This document shows, piece after piece, positions 1-9,919 of a stretch of DNA of 42,361 nucleotides. Position numbers and translations under genes: made by a program. The notes below the pieces were generated by a model, which worked only from the letters and a program-made list of their open reading frames with translations, ran no database searches and had not been told where the DNA came from. Source of the DNA: Bacteroidia bacterium (GTDB lineage: Bacteria; Bacteroidota; Bacteroidia; J057). The stretch covers positions 1-42,361 of the forward strand of contig JAIBAH010000028.1 in assembly GCA_019695295.1 (NCBI GenBank), read 5' to 3'. Positions within the stretch are counted from its first letter, which is position 1. Each line of letters begins with the position of its first letter.

Positions 1-3000
1 ATTACCTTTACCAATAATGCAACGGAAGAAATGAAAACCCGGATTATCGAAACCCTTTCCGAACTTGCATCAGGACACAAAAATACCTATTTTCATAAAC
101 TGACAGAATATTACCAAAGCAAAGGAATTCCCGGAATCGATATTCAGGAAAATGCCGATAAAGCCCTGAATCTGATTCTGAAAGACTATTCCAGTTTTTC
201 TATCAGTACAATTGAAAGTTTTTGTCAGCGGGTGATTCGCTCCTTTACCAAAGAACTGAATCTGCCTTTGGGGTATGATATTGAAATGAGGAAAGACAAA
301 GTGCTTCAGTCCATTGTGGATGAATTGATTATGGAGGCCGGAAAAGAAGAAAAAAAATACCTGACTCACGCCCTGACCGATTTCCTCGAATTTCAGATTG
401 AAAATGAAAAAGACTGGAAAATTGAAAAGGAAATTCATTCGATGGCGGATGAGATTTTTAAGGAAAATTATCAGAAACTGGCTCGTTTTGATATTGATGA
501 CAATACAGAAGACTATGTAAGCCTGATTTCTGACATCAAAACCCACATGGATAAAAGCATTGCTTTGGTGAGGTCAGAGATGAAAAAAATGGGTCAGGAA
601 GGGAATGACTACATAGAAGAAAACGGGGTGGATTACAATTATTTTGAAAAAAAATCCAATTCACCGATTCGTCTGTTTCGCTCGCTTACGCAAAAAGGAG
701 TCACCGAAAAAGACTACGAAAAATTTCTGAATACAGATATATATGAAAGAAATGCAGAAGAATGGCTTCACGGGACTTTACTCAAAGAAAAAGCAAAGGA
801 AAGCCTGAAATACCTGAATCTACCGCATGCTGAGTTTTTCAGCAGTCTGTATCGCCGGGTATATGAATTTTACAAAGCACACAAAGAAGAATATTTAACC
901 GCAATTTCTGCCCGGAAAACAATTCAAACCCTTCGGTTGATGAACGACCTCAGGCGCAAACTTGCGGATTATCGCCGGGAAAACCGTCAGATGATGATTT
1001 CGGATACCAATATTTTGCTGAAGGGAATTCTGGCGAGTAATGAAGATGTGCCTTTTGTGTATGAAAAACTGGGAAACCGGTACGCATTTTATCTGATAGA
1101 TGAATTTCAGGATACTTCGGATATGCAATGGGAGAACCTTATTCCTTTGGTACTGAATGCGATATCTTCTGTTCCCTGGGAAGGAAATATGATTGTAGGG
1201 GATGTAAAGCAGTCGATTTACCGGTGGAGGGGAGGTGCCTTTGAATTGCTTTTGCATAAAGTGGAAAATAAACTCCGGGCCAATGGTCAGATAGTCCATA
1301 ATCAAACCCTTCAGGACAACTGGAGGACAGCCCATAAAGTCGTGGAATTCAATAACTTGTTTTTTGAAAGAGCAAGAGATGTGCTCGCTGACGAGCAGTC
1401 CGGTAATTATGGAGAGATATTACAGAATGCCTATCAGGATGCCTATCAGGTTCCTCAGAAAAAAAACATTAAAGGATTTTCGCATTTTGAGTTTATCGAA
1501 TCCAAAAACAAGGAGGAAAGAATCCAGAATATTTTTCCCCGTCTCCACGAAATACTGAAAGAGGTTACGGAGGATGGATTTTTGCTGAAAGATGTCATGA
1601 TTCTGGTTCGGAAAAATGAGGAAGCGTCTTTGGTGGCGGGTTTTCTTCAGAAGAAAAAAATCAAGGTTACTTCTTCCGAATCTTTAGTGCTGGATAATAG
1701 TCCTGCCGTAAAGATGCTTATCGCAACCCTGCAATACCTGCTGGACGATTCCAATATTATTGCAGCAGCTACGGCGGCATATTATTATCATTTGTTTCAG
1801 AATTATCTTCGCCCGGGGGAAATGGCGGATGAATTTCCGGATGAAGAAGCCCTCATTACGCTATTTCAAAACCCAAAATACAATCTTCCCCCTAAAATAG
1901 AAGCAAACCGTACCGAATTGCTGCGTTTGTCTCTGTATGAGTCTGTCGAAAAGCTTATCCGTTTTTTTCCGGAAATTGAACATGCAGATGCTTATATTCA
2001 GGGGCTGCTCGATACGGTGATGGGTTTCTATAAACAAAATGAGGGCGGACTTGCCGAGTTTCTGGAGTGGTGGGAAGAAATCAAAAACAAAACCTATGTG
2101 ATATGTGCACCTGACCCGGATGCCGTTCAGATTATGAGTATTCATAAAGCAAAGGGGCTGGAGTTTCCGGTGGTAATTATGCCGTTTTGCTCATGGTCGT
2201 TTTTTCCGAAAAAAGACAGCGTTTTTTGGATAAACAGTACCGTCAGTCCTTACAGTAAATCCGATGTTTATCCCCTGGTTTACAGAGAAGATCTGGCAGA
2301 TACTTTGTTTATGCCTCATTTTCATGAAGAGAAATTTCTCAATGTATTTGATAGCTTAAATCTGCTGTATGTGGCATTTACCCGCCCGAAATACCGCCTT
2401 TACGGGTTTGTTCCGGTTAAAAAAAGAAATCCGGATGTGTCAAAGCTGGATAATGCCGATAAACTGATTTACCGGATTCTGTCAGAATTGCCTGAAGGGT
2501 TTGATGAAGCGGAAATGACGTTTTCTATGGGAGCAAAGGAAACCTTTAAGGAGATTATGATGAAAGAAGGAAAAGCGGAGTCCGCCACACATTTCCCCGA
2601 TACCCCCGGTAATTATCATCCGGTTTCCAACTGGGACGATATTCTCAGGATTAAAACGCATAAAAACAGAATCTATAAAGCCTCGCTTCAGGAACTGGAA
2701 GATAAAATTCAGGCAGGGAATCTGCTGCATCAAACCCTTCAGTATATCAACACTGCTGCGGATATTCCCCGTGCAGTTTCCCGTATGATACTCGAAGGTC
2801 TAATTCCCAAGGAGAAGGAGTCAGAATATAATGACAGATTGCTTGCAGTGGTATCGCTGCCTCAGGTTCAGCCGTGGTTCTCCGGTGTGGGAAATGTAAA
2901 AAATGAAGCCGAAATTCTTACCCGGAACGGCGACATTCTCCGGCCGGATAAAATCATTCTGAATGGAAAAAATGCAATTATAATAGACTACAAGACAGGA

Positions 3001-3123
3001 AGTTATACATCTCAGCATAAATCACAGGTTGAAACCTACAGACAAGCTTTGCTGTCTTTGGGGTATCTGGAAGTAAAATGTTTTTTGTATTACATACAGG
3101 CCGGAAAAGTGATAGAGTTGTAA
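1..3123 (+). CDS. AddA/RecB-like UvrD helicase with C-terminal nuclease (5' end outside window)
   Basis: ATP-dependent DNA helicase-nuclease expected to process double-strand breaks for recombination. The frame is already open at base 1 and reads ITFTNNATEEMKTRI, which is SF1 motif Ia, so the ATG at base 31 is internal and the Walker A motif lies off the left edge. Further motifs in order: DEFQDTS (Walker B, near 1096-1120), GDVKQSIYRWRGG (motif III, near 1200-1237), LQDNWRT (IV), SIHKAKGLEFPVV (V, near 2137-2175) and LLYVAFTRP (VI, near 2362-2390). The last 150 residues contain LLHQTLQYI and RPDKIIL...IIIDYKTG, the PD-(D/E)XK nuclease signature of AddA/RecB. About 1040 residues are visible, so most of the protein is present. 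An AddB-type partner would be expected upstream. It converges with the flippase gene on the other strand. Confidence 0.92.
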   Translation: MTFTNNATEEMKTRIIETLSELASGHKNTYFHKLTEYYQSKGIPGIDIQENADKALNLILKDYSSFSISTIESFCQRVIRSFTKELNLPLGYDIEMRKDKVLQSIVDELIMEAGKEEKKYLTHALTDFLEFQIENEKDWKIEKEIHSMADEIFKENYQKLARFDIDDNTEDYVSLISDIKTHMDKSIALVRSEMKKMGQEGNDYIEENGVDYNYFEKKSNSPIRLFRSLTQKGVTEKDYEKFLNTDIYERNAEEWLHGTLLKEKAKESLKYLNLPHAEFFSSLYRRVYEFYKAHKEEYLTAISARKTIQTLRLMNDLRRKLADYRRENRQMMISDTNILLKGILASNEDVPFVYEKLGNRYAFYLIDEFQDTSDMQWENLIPLVLNAISSVPWEGNMIVGDVKQSIYRWRGGAFELLLHKVENKLRANGQIVHNQTLQDNWRTAHKVVEFNNLFFERARDVLADEQSGNYGEILQNAYQDAYQVPQKKNIKGFSHFEFIESKNKEERIQNIFPRLHEILKEVTEDGFLLKDVMILVRKNEEASLVAGFLQKKKIKVTSSESLVLDNSPAVKMLIATLQYLLDDSNIIAAATAAYYYHLFQNYLRPGEMADEFPDEEALITLFQNPKYNLPPKIEANRTELLRLSLYESVEKLIRFFPEIEHADAYIQGLLDTVMGFYKQNEGGLAEFLEWWEEIKNKTYVICAPDPDAVQIMSIHKAKGLEFPVVIMPFCSWSFFPKKDSVFWINSTVSPYSKSDVYPLVYREDLADTLFMPHFHEEKFLNVFDSLNLLYVAFTRPKYRLYGFVPVKKRNPDVSKLDNADKLIYRILSELPEGFDEAEMTFSMGAKETFKEIMMKEGKAESATHFPDTPGNYHPVSNWDDILRIKTHKNRIYKASLQELEDKIQAGNLLHQTLQYINTAADIPRAVSRMILEGLIPKEKESEYNDRLLAVVSLPQVQPWFSGVGNVKNEAEILTRNGDILRPDKIILNGKNAIIIDYKTGSYTSQHKSQVETYRQALLSLGYLEVKCFLYYIQAGKVIEL

Positions 3124-3167
3124 AAAAAGGGATGAGTATTTTTTCTGAATGACTTCCGGTGGTGAAA

Positions 3168-4442
3168 TCAATCCGGTTTTTCTTTTGAAACAATCGTTCC
3201 TTTGCCTGCAAGATTCAGTAAATATCCTATCTGAATCAAAACAATCATCGCTGAACCTGCTCCGTAGAATAATTTCATACTCGTTTCATTGCCTTCGGTA
3301 CTTCCCGCTACAAAAGCCGAAGAGCGAAGCACTAAAAGAAGGGCATTCAGTACTAAAAACTGACCCATTTTTCGTTTTACATCCACCAGATACGAAAGCG
3401 GAATCACGATAAAAGTACCCAAAGTATATAGCGAAAAAGCCCTGAAGTAATCGCTTACCCCTTTGTATTCTTCTCCCAGTACCCAGGAGTAGAAAGATTC
3501 TCCCGGAACACACAAAATTCCGTAAATAACCGTTCCGGAGGCAAGTAAAAAATAAAAAGTGTTAAGAGTGATTTTCCGGATTTCAGCTTCAGTATTTTCT
3601 GTAATCCCCGCAATTTTCTGATAAAAGACCTCCCCGGTCGCCAGGGAAAGAAAAATCGGAATCATCAGGATTTTTTCTGCCATTCCAAAAACCCCCAGTA
3701 CAGATGCCGGAGCCGCAAAAAATACCGGCATAAGAAAGAAATGAATTTTTTTGAAAAGGGAGTTTAGCCAGGCACTAAGGGTGGCAAACTGCAAAAAGTC
3801 CTTATATTTTGTGATTAATATCCTTAAAACCCCGAAATCCAGGGGCATAAACCGAAAGCCGGAAAGCCGGGCGGCTCTGCCATAAATTAATAAATTCACT
3901 GCCTGACCGATAAGAAATGAGAGAATCAGCCAGAAGTACGAGCCGCTCAGATACCCAATCAGTACAGAAAGGCCGTTTTTGAAAATGACATTAAAGAGTT
4001 TTCCGGAGGCTATCGTTTTATATTTTCCGTTTCGGTTCATCAATACCCGGAATACCTGACTCATCCCTTCCATCATTACACTGAGCGGAATCAGAAATAC
4101 CCAGAACAAAGGGAGGTTTCCCACTACCGGAAGAGGGGAAAAGAAATACAGTATTCCTAATATAATAAATATGGCTAAAGAAAGAAAAATACATATCACC
4201 AGTCCCAGACGGGAAAGATTCATGGCTTCTTCCTTTTGGGGAGGCAGCATAATTGCCAGTTCGTATCCGCCGTTGATTCCGACGGAGAGGGAAAACACAA
4301 TGGCAAAAAAAGTCTCAGCCATTCCCGTTTCAGCCGGAAGATAAAGCCGTGAAATCACCGGAATCAGGAAAATACTCAAAGCCTGAGACAGAACCGTACC
4401 TGAAAGTAAAGTTGCGATTTTACCCGCAAAAGATTTTGTCAT
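3168..4442 (-). CDS. Wzx-like polysaccharide flippase (MOP superfamily)
   Basis: Predicted multi-pass inner-membrane protein of 424 residues that should translocate lipid-linked oligosaccharide units. The N-terminus (MTKSFAGKIATLLSGTVLSQ, then IPVISRLYLPAETGMAE) has the look of Wzx/RfbX-type exporters: a short amphipathic start, then alternating hydrophobic helices across the whole length with short charged loops such as PPQKEEAMNLSR. The length fits the family (about 400-480). The ATG lies 30 bases after the stop of the UspA gene, so the two are probably cotranscribed. No glycosyltransferase cluster is adjacent; the nearest envelope-glycan genes are the O-antigen ligase and GT2 genes more than 25 kb away. 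Substrate cannot be told from sequence. Confidence 0.82.
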   Translation of the reverse strand: MTKSFAGKIATLLSGTVLSQALSIFLIPVISRLYLPAETGMAETFFAIVFSLSVGINGGYELAIMLPPQKEEAMNLSRLGLVICIFLSLAIFIILGILYFFSPLPVVGNLPLFWVFLIPLSVMMEGMSQVFRVLMNRNGKYKTIASGKLFNVIFKNGLSVLIGYLSGSYFWLILSFLIGQAVNLLIYGRAARLSGFRFMPLDFGVLRILITKYKDFLQFATLSAWLNSLFKKIHFFLMPVFFAAPASVLGVFGMAEKILMIPIFLSLATGEVFYQKIAGITENTEAEIRKITLNTFYFLLASGTVIYGILCVPGESFYSWVLGEEYKGVSDYFRAFSLYTLGTFIVIPLSYLVDVKRKMGQFLVLNALLLVLRSSAFVAGSTEGNETSMKLFYGAGSAMIVLIQIGYLLNLAGKGTIVSKEKPD

Positions 4443-4472
4443 TCGCTCAATAAAAAATGCATTTGCCGGAGA

Positions 4473-5363
4473 CTACATTTCATCGATATTTTTACCCCGG
4501 AAAGTAAATACAGGAATTCGGGAGCGGGACACTACATGATGCGTGACGCTGCCCATAATCAGGTTTTCCAGCCCGCTTCTGCCGTGAGTATTCATCATAA
4601 TCAACTGGAAATTGCCGGCTACTGCATAGTCATTGATAGAGGCACCGGGATTTTTTCCACTGATTACTTTCAGGCTTGTATTGTTGAATCCCCGTTTTTT
4701 GATTTCATCCCTGAATTTACCCAGATAATTTTCGATTCTTGAAATGAACCCCAGGTCATCGGCATGCTTTGTATCAACCATGTTGATTAACTGTATCTCA
4801 GGGTCTCTTGAGTCGAAGTAGTCCACGATATAATCTATCAGTTCGCTGATACCATAAGTAATATCCACCGGAATCAGGATTTTGCCGAAGCCTTTCTCTT
4901 CTCCCATTTCCCGGAAAGTAAGTACAGGGCAGCCCGCTCTGCTGATGATATCATTTACGGTATTTCCCAGCGGCAGGTTCAGGAGGTCATCATTGCTGTG
5001 TGTAGCAAGAATGATGAGGTTCGCATTTAACTCCTTTGCTTCTTCGAGAATTTCATCCCGGATATTTCCATACCGAATGCTCGATTTACAGGTTACTGCA
5101 TAGGGTACAAACTGTTGTTTCAAATCTCTGAGGAGTTCTCTCGCTCTTTCTTTGGCCTGCTCGGTTACCGGAAAAAACCACTCCGGATTGGCAGCTGAAT
5201 CAAACCCGTACAGACTTCCCATATAGGCAGTCATATTGCTGACCACATGAACAAGCGTAAGGTCGGCTTGATGCAAACGGGCAAAAAATGCCGCTTTTTC
5301 TATCATTTTTCCTGATTTTTCGGAGAAATCTACCGGGCAAAGGATGTTTTTAATAGTATGCAT
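4473..5363 (-). CDS. Tandem-domain universal stress protein (UspA family)
   Basis: Cytoplasmic stress protein of 296 residues made of two Usp domains (about 1-150 and 157-290). Each starts with the typical strand: KNILCPVDFSEKS and GKILIPVDITYG. The second domain keeps most of the ATP-binding pattern G-2x-G-9x-G-S in THGRSGLENLIMGSVTHHVV, although the first Gly is Asn. In the first domain the pattern has decayed (ATHSNDDLLNLPLGNTV), so only the second domain may bind nucleotide. This division of labour is common in tandem Usp proteins. First gene of a probable pair with the flippase. No clear TAnnTTTG promoter was found upstream. Confidence 0.9.
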   Translation of the reverse strand: MHTIKNILCPVDFSEKSGKMIEKAAFFARLHQADLTLVHVVSNMTAYMGSLYGFDSAANPEWFFPVTEQAKERARELLRDLKQQFVPYAVTCKSSIRYGNIRDEILEEAKELNANLIILATHSNDDLLNLPLGNTVNDIISRAGCPVLTFREMGEEKGFGKILIPVDITYGISELIDYIVDYFDSRDPEIQLINMVDTKHADDLGFISRIENYLGKFRDEIKKRGFNNTSLKVISGKNPGASINDYAVAGNFQLIMMNTHGRSGLENLIMGSVTHHVVSRSRIPVFTFRGKNIDEM

Positions 5364-6013
5364 ACAACTTTGATGTTAGATATGAAACGATAAAAATAAT
5401 ATCAGAAAGCAAAAATCTTTAATATAATCCGGGAATCCTTTGTGAGTAAAACTCCGTTATTAAAGAATTCAACTGAATCGGATACTTTTTTACAATAATA
5501 GCGTTATTTTCTAAATACTCCAAATAATTTTAACATTTTATAAAATGAATTTTTATTTTAATATTCCTTTCCGGTAAGAGAAGTTGTCTTCGTTTGGGTT
5601 ATTGGTTTTAGTTCTTTATTAATGAAAAAAATAATTTAATTTCCTGATTTTTTACTCAGGTATGATTTTTGTTGAAGAATAAACAGGAGCTGATAAAATA
5701 TCCGGATTCTCGTTTTTTATCTTTCAGGACTTACCCCGTTTCCCGTTTTCGGAGGGGTATTCTGACCCCGCTCACAGACCGGAAATCAGGAATTTTCACA
5801 TAAAAGAGCGTAACTTTTCCTGTAAATTCTGCATCGATCTTCTTTTTTGAGCCCGGAGCCGGATGATTTATCCAATTCATTTAAAATTTTTTCAGATGTG
5901 ACTTGATTATTTTGAAAAAATGCTGAAATTACCCCGGAATTTCATGAATATTTACAAACAAATTTGCTTTATTTTCGTAATATTATTAAAACAAAAAATA
6001 AAAATCTTAAATA
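5364..6013. other. 650-bp intergenic gap without a supportable gene
   Basis: Divergent region between the UspA gene (minus) and the S41 protease gene (plus). It is AT-rich and full of stops in the frames inspected. It holds a small GGGGT/ACCCC hairpin (5754-5758 with 5765-5769) and a near-match to the Bacteroidota -7 element (TATCTTTC at 5719-5726). Another imperfect match, TATTTTCG at 5970-5977, lies about 37 bases before the protease ATG. It probably carries both divergent promoters. I see no RNA gene, IS end or tandem repeat. Confidence 0.5.
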
Positions 6014-7651
6014 ATGAATCGTTTTTTGAGAAATTTTTTAATTACTTTTGGCATTCTCACCCTTGGTCTTACACTGGGTTTTAAAATTGATTCTTATCTG
6101 ACTCCACATCAGGCTGCCGATGTGGATAAAGGCGTGAAAAAGTTTGAACAGGCACTTGCCTTTATCGAAAGAAATTATATCACCGAACCAAATCATGAGG
6201 AGTTGGTGGATAATGCAATCAAGGGAGTGCTGGAAGAGCTGGATCCGCATTCTTTTTATATTGGCAGGGAAGAAATGATGTCAAGAGATGAGGAGATGAG
6301 CGGTAGCTTTGAAGGGATTGGGATAGAGTATAATCTGCTCGACGATACTTTGTATATCATCAATCCTTTGGCTGGAGGACCAAGCGAAAAAGCAGGGATT
6401 AAATCAGGCGATAAAATCATCAAAATTGACGGGGAGTTACTGGAAGGGGCAAGGCTTACAAGTAGCTTTATTACCCATAAACTCAAAGGGATAAAAGACT
6501 CAAAGGTGAAAATCAGTGTAAAGAGAAAAGGATATGAAAATCTGCTTGATTTTATCGTAACCCGGGATAAAATTCCATTGTACAGCGTGCCTTATGCCTA
6601 TCAGATTACCCCGGAAACCGGTTATATGCAGATTTCGAGCTTCTCTGAAACCACTTATGATGAATTTGTTAAGCAACTTAACCGCTTAAAGCAGGAAAAT
6701 ATCAAAAACCTCATCCTCGATTTAAGAGGAAACCCCGGAGGGTATCTGCTGATGGCAAAAAATATTGCAGACGAGTTTTTGCCTGCCGGTAAAAAAATTG
6801 TGAGCACCAAAGGCAGAGGAAAAGACAGTCAGCAGGAATACAACTCTACCAACTCCATGAACTCATTTGAAGAAGGCGGATTAATTATTCTGGTAGATTA
6901 CGGAACTGCCTCAGCAAGCGAAATTCTTTCAGGGGCAGTGCAGGACCATGACAGGGGATTGATTTTGGGAGTGAGAACTTTTGGGAAAGGCCTTGTTCAG
7001 GTTCAGAAAAAATTTGATGATGGTTCTGCAATGAGAATCGTTGTTTCTGAATATTTTACCCCCAGCGGAAGATGTATTCAAAAACCCTACAATAAACCCA
7101 ATGAGCAGTATGATAATGAAATTGAAGAGCGGTTTAAGTCAGGAGAAATATACGATCAGTCCAAGATTCATTTTGCAGACTCAATGGTGTATCATACCGA
7201 CGCAGGCCGTACTGTATATGGTGGCGGAGGAATAGTGCCGGATGTATTTATTCCGGATGATACAACCTCCAACAGTAAATATCTCGCCTTATTGTTTGCC
7301 AATGATGTCTTCCGCAGTTTTGCGTTCCGGTATGTGGATAATCATTCAGAAATCAGAACTACTTATCCTCATTCTGCCAGATTTATCTACGAGTTCGAAA
7401 CCAGCAATGAGTTGCTCAGGGAGTTTGTAAATTATGCTGCACAGAAAGGAGCGCCTTTTGATGAAAAAGGATATATTACCTCGATGAACATAATCAAAAC
7501 CCGGATTAAAGCCTATATCGGAAAAAGATTGTTTCAGGATGATGGATATTATCCCGCTCTCCATGAATCAGACCCTGTAATCCAGAAGGCACTCGAACTC
7601 ATGCCTGCGGCGTATGAATTGCAAAAAACGGGGAGATTTACCCTGCGGTAA
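6014..7651 (+). CDS. C-terminal processing peptidase, S41 family, with PDZ domain
   Basis: Tail-specific serine protease of 545 residues acting in the periplasm or at the inner membrane. The N-terminus is a signal or anchor segment (MNRFLRNFLITFGILTLGLT). A helical region with LDPHSFYI follows, then a PDZ domain at about 90-170 (INPLAGGPSEKAGIKSGDKI). The protease core has LILDLRGNPGGYL and the catalytic Ser300-Lys325 pair (GTASASEILSG, then VRTFGKG), with Asp311 at the position conserved in Prc. All expected residues are present, so it should be active. The C-terminal about 110 residues lie beyond the core. The gene is monocistronic and ends four bases from the stop of the convergent alpha-galactosidase gene. 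Confidence 0.93.
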   Translation: MNRFLRNFLITFGILTLGLTLGFKIDSYLTPHQAADVDKGVKKFEQALAFIERNYITEPNHEELVDNAIKGVLEELDPHSFYIGREEMMSRDEEMSGSFEGIGIEYNLLDDTLYIINPLAGGPSEKAGIKSGDKIIKIDGELLEGARLTSSFITHKLKGIKDSKVKISVKRKGYENLLDFIVTRDKIPLYSVPYAYQITPETGYMQISSFSETTYDEFVKQLNRLKQENIKNLILDLRGNPGGYLLMAKNIADEFLPAGKKIVSTKGRGKDSQQEYNSTNSMNSFEEGGLIILVDYGTASASEILSGAVQDHDRGLILGVRTFGKGLVQVQKKFDDGSAMRIVVSEYFTPSGRCIQKPYNKPNEQYDNEIEERFKSGEIYDQSKIHFADSMVYHTDAGRTVYGGGGIVPDVFIPDDTTSNSKYLALLFANDVFRSFAFRYVDNHSEIRTTYPHSARFIYEFETSNELLREFVNYAAQKGAPFDEKGYITSMNIIKTRIKAYIGKRLFQDDGYYPALHESDPVIQKALELMPAAYELQKTGRFTLR

Positions 7652-7655
7652 TCTT

Positions 7656-9836
7656 TTAAGGTGAATATTTCACCCAGAAACGACCCTCTCTTTCCTCCGG
7701 GAAGCAGAGGGTTTTGTTGATACTGATGGCCTGAAGTTCAGGAACCTGTATCCATATAATCCCGGACTTTATTTTGTTTTGTGGATGAAAGGTAAGTTGA
7801 ATATGGTAGTTTTCTGTTTTGATGCTTTGGATTTCGCTTCCCGGAAATAAATGCAGGTTGTCTGTAACAACAGAATATTCAGCATTGGCGGGAATGTGTT
7901 TCAGTAATACAGACTGAAAAGAGCTCAGGGAAATAAAGTCATTTTTTTTGTATAGCAGAGGATAACCCGAGTCCGGATGCATCCATACATAATCATCATA
8001 GGGAAAACGTACTCTGGCTTTCTCATCACCAAGGTTAAAAAGATAATAATACTGATACTCTCCGGACGTAAATGCAACCCCGTAAACGCCTTCTTTTTTT
8101 ACATGGGTGTTTGCAGCACCGGATGGTTTTTCCCAGATTCTGTCTGAATGGGTATTATCGAGGGAGGTCTCAAAACGCTGAAACTCAATACCCGACTTTT
8201 CCAGTACCGGAAACTGACTGAGGAATTGATTTTTTTGCTCAGGGCTGTATTCAGCGGGATTATCAGAGGTGAGAATCAGGCCTCCGCTGATTTGATTGAT
8301 GGTGAATATGATTTTCTTCTGCTCCGGAGTAAGTCGGTTATCATTGCCCCTCAGATTATAGACATCCGGGTCATTCAGGTATCCGTAACCGTTGGTCTGA
8401 TAGCGGTTAAGGGCATTGATTACACTTCTTTTGCAGGAAATCGTCTCGCGGAAACGGGCAATTTTATCTATCAGGTTGTTGTTCCATACAAGGCCTACAT
8501 CCGGACCAATCCGGCAGTAATCCACGGTATTTCCCAGCGAAGCCATCGGTACCCCGCAACCCAGAATTTTCTTTTCACCCAGGCATTCTCTCAGGAATTC
8601 CATCGCTTCTGACATTACCTGCCCCCGGCTTTTTCCATTCTGAGGAAGAATAGCTACTGCATACAAAAAATCCAGTTTTACCATATCAAACCCCCATTCG
8701 CCCGTAACTTTACGGAAAACTGTCCGGATATATTCCCTTACCTCGGGATGTTCAATATTCAGAGCGTAAAAATTGCCGCTCCAGCCCGGATTATATCCGG
8801 CTTTGACGGGTTTTCCCTTTGCATTTTTCAAAATCCAGTCAGGGTGTTTTTTGAATAACGCTGATTTCTGCTCACAGATAAATGGTGCAAGCCAAAGCCC
8901 GGACTGATATCCTTTCTGATGAATTTCGCCGGATAAAGCGGAAAGTCCGGAAGGGAATTTTTCATTGACAATCAGCCAGTCTCCGACAGCCCCCTGCCAG
9001 CCATCATCAATTTGAATATAATTCACCGGGGCTTCCGCCTGCTTCAAAGCATTGAGGTTTTCCTTTACGATTTTTTCAGAAACACGGGTATAATACTGAT
9101 ACCAGCTGCACCAGCCGGTTTTGGGGGTTTGTGGTTTCAGGGTTCTGTTTCCGGCTTTAAAATACCGCTCAAACACAGGATTCATGGCACCTTCCTCAAA
9201 ATAAACAGAAAGGATATTCTTCTTTTCGCCTTTATTCCAGACAGCGCCTTCCAGGTCTTTCCGGATAATAATCTGACTGTGAGGAACATCAAATATAATC
9301 TGTGTAAACCCTTCTGACTCATCCAAAGAGCCAATGAGCTGAATTGCGCTACTGTTTTTTAGGATGTATCCGTATTGCCAGCCATAAATCATTCCTTTTC
9401 GGGACGGCACATCTGCAAAAAGATAATCGCCGGAGTTAAGGAGCACTTTCGGCACCCAAAATCCCGGAAATACCATTTTTTCTTCTGTATGCATTAACCC
9501 GGAAGCCGACCAGGACTGATACCCGTCCGCATAGAGCAAATCCGTGGCAGTAAAGGAATAGGGAATGATGATTTCCGCTTTTTCCCACCGGATATTTTCC
9601 CTGAATTCCGCCTTTACCGCAAGGGTCTCTTCCGATTCTCCTTTGACACTTTCCGTAAAAAAGGTGCCCTGATCGGTGGTGAGCGTGGAAGTAGGGGAGG
9701 ACGGAGAAAAAAGGTTTCTGATTGTCTGACCCTTTTCGTCGGAAAATTCTATTCTAAGCCTGATATTTCCTTTGTCAAAAGCCGGTAAAACAGCATAAAC
9801 GAATAATACAATGCAAAACAGAATGGATGATTTCAT
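7656..9836 (-). CDS. Secreted GH36 alpha-galactosidase
   Basis: Glycoside hydrolase of 726 residues expected to release alpha-galactose from oligosaccharides. A signal peptide is visible (MKSSILFCIVLFVYAVLPA), so it is exported. An N-terminal beta-sandwich region (about 25-225) precedes a TIM barrel with family signatures: GWCSWYQYYT, YIQIDDGWQG, the nucleophile motif MVKLDFLY, the acid/base region YCRIGPDVGLVW and the LNDPDVYNLRG loop. A short C-terminal beta domain follows. No SusC/SusD pair or other glycosidase is nearby, so it is not in an obvious polysaccharide utilisation locus. The gene is convergent with the S41 protease and lies 83 bases downstream of the unknown pair on the same strand. 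Confidence 0.9.
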   Translation of the reverse strand: MKSSILFCIVLFVYAVLPAFDKGNIRLRIEFSDEKGQTIRNLFSPSSPTSTLTTDQGTFFTESVKGESEETLAVKAEFRENIRWEKAEIIIPYSFTATDLLYADGYQSWSASGLMHTEEKMVFPGFWVPKVLLNSGDYLFADVPSRKGMIYGWQYGYILKNSSAIQLIGSLDESEGFTQIIFDVPHSQIIIRKDLEGAVWNKGEKKNILSVYFEEGAMNPVFERYFKAGNRTLKPQTPKTGWCSWYQYYTRVSEKIVKENLNALKQAEAPVNYIQIDDGWQGAVGDWLIVNEKFPSGLSALSGEIHQKGYQSGLWLAPFICEQKSALFKKHPDWILKNAKGKPVKAGYNPGWSGNFYALNIEHPEVREYIRTVFRKVTGEWGFDMVKLDFLYAVAILPQNGKSRGQVMSEAMEFLRECLGEKKILGCGVPMASLGNTVDYCRIGPDVGLVWNNNLIDKIARFRETISCKRSVINALNRYQTNGYGYLNDPDVYNLRGNDNRLTPEQKKIIFTINQISGGLILTSDNPAEYSPEQKNQFLSQFPVLEKSGIEFQRFETSLDNTHSDRIWEKPSGAANTHVKKEGVYGVAFTSGEYQYYYLFNLGDEKARVRFPYDDYVWMHPDSGYPLLYKKNDFISLSSFQSVLLKHIPANAEYSVVTDNLHLFPGSEIQSIKTENYHIQLTFHPQNKIKSGIIWIQVPELQAISINKTLCFPEEREGRFWVKYSP

Positions 9837-9919
9837 GAGCTGGAATGAAAGTCAGGGTGAAATACCGGTGATTTTGGAATGATAAGGCTATAATTCAGAG
9901 ATTAGCTACCTTTGGCTAA

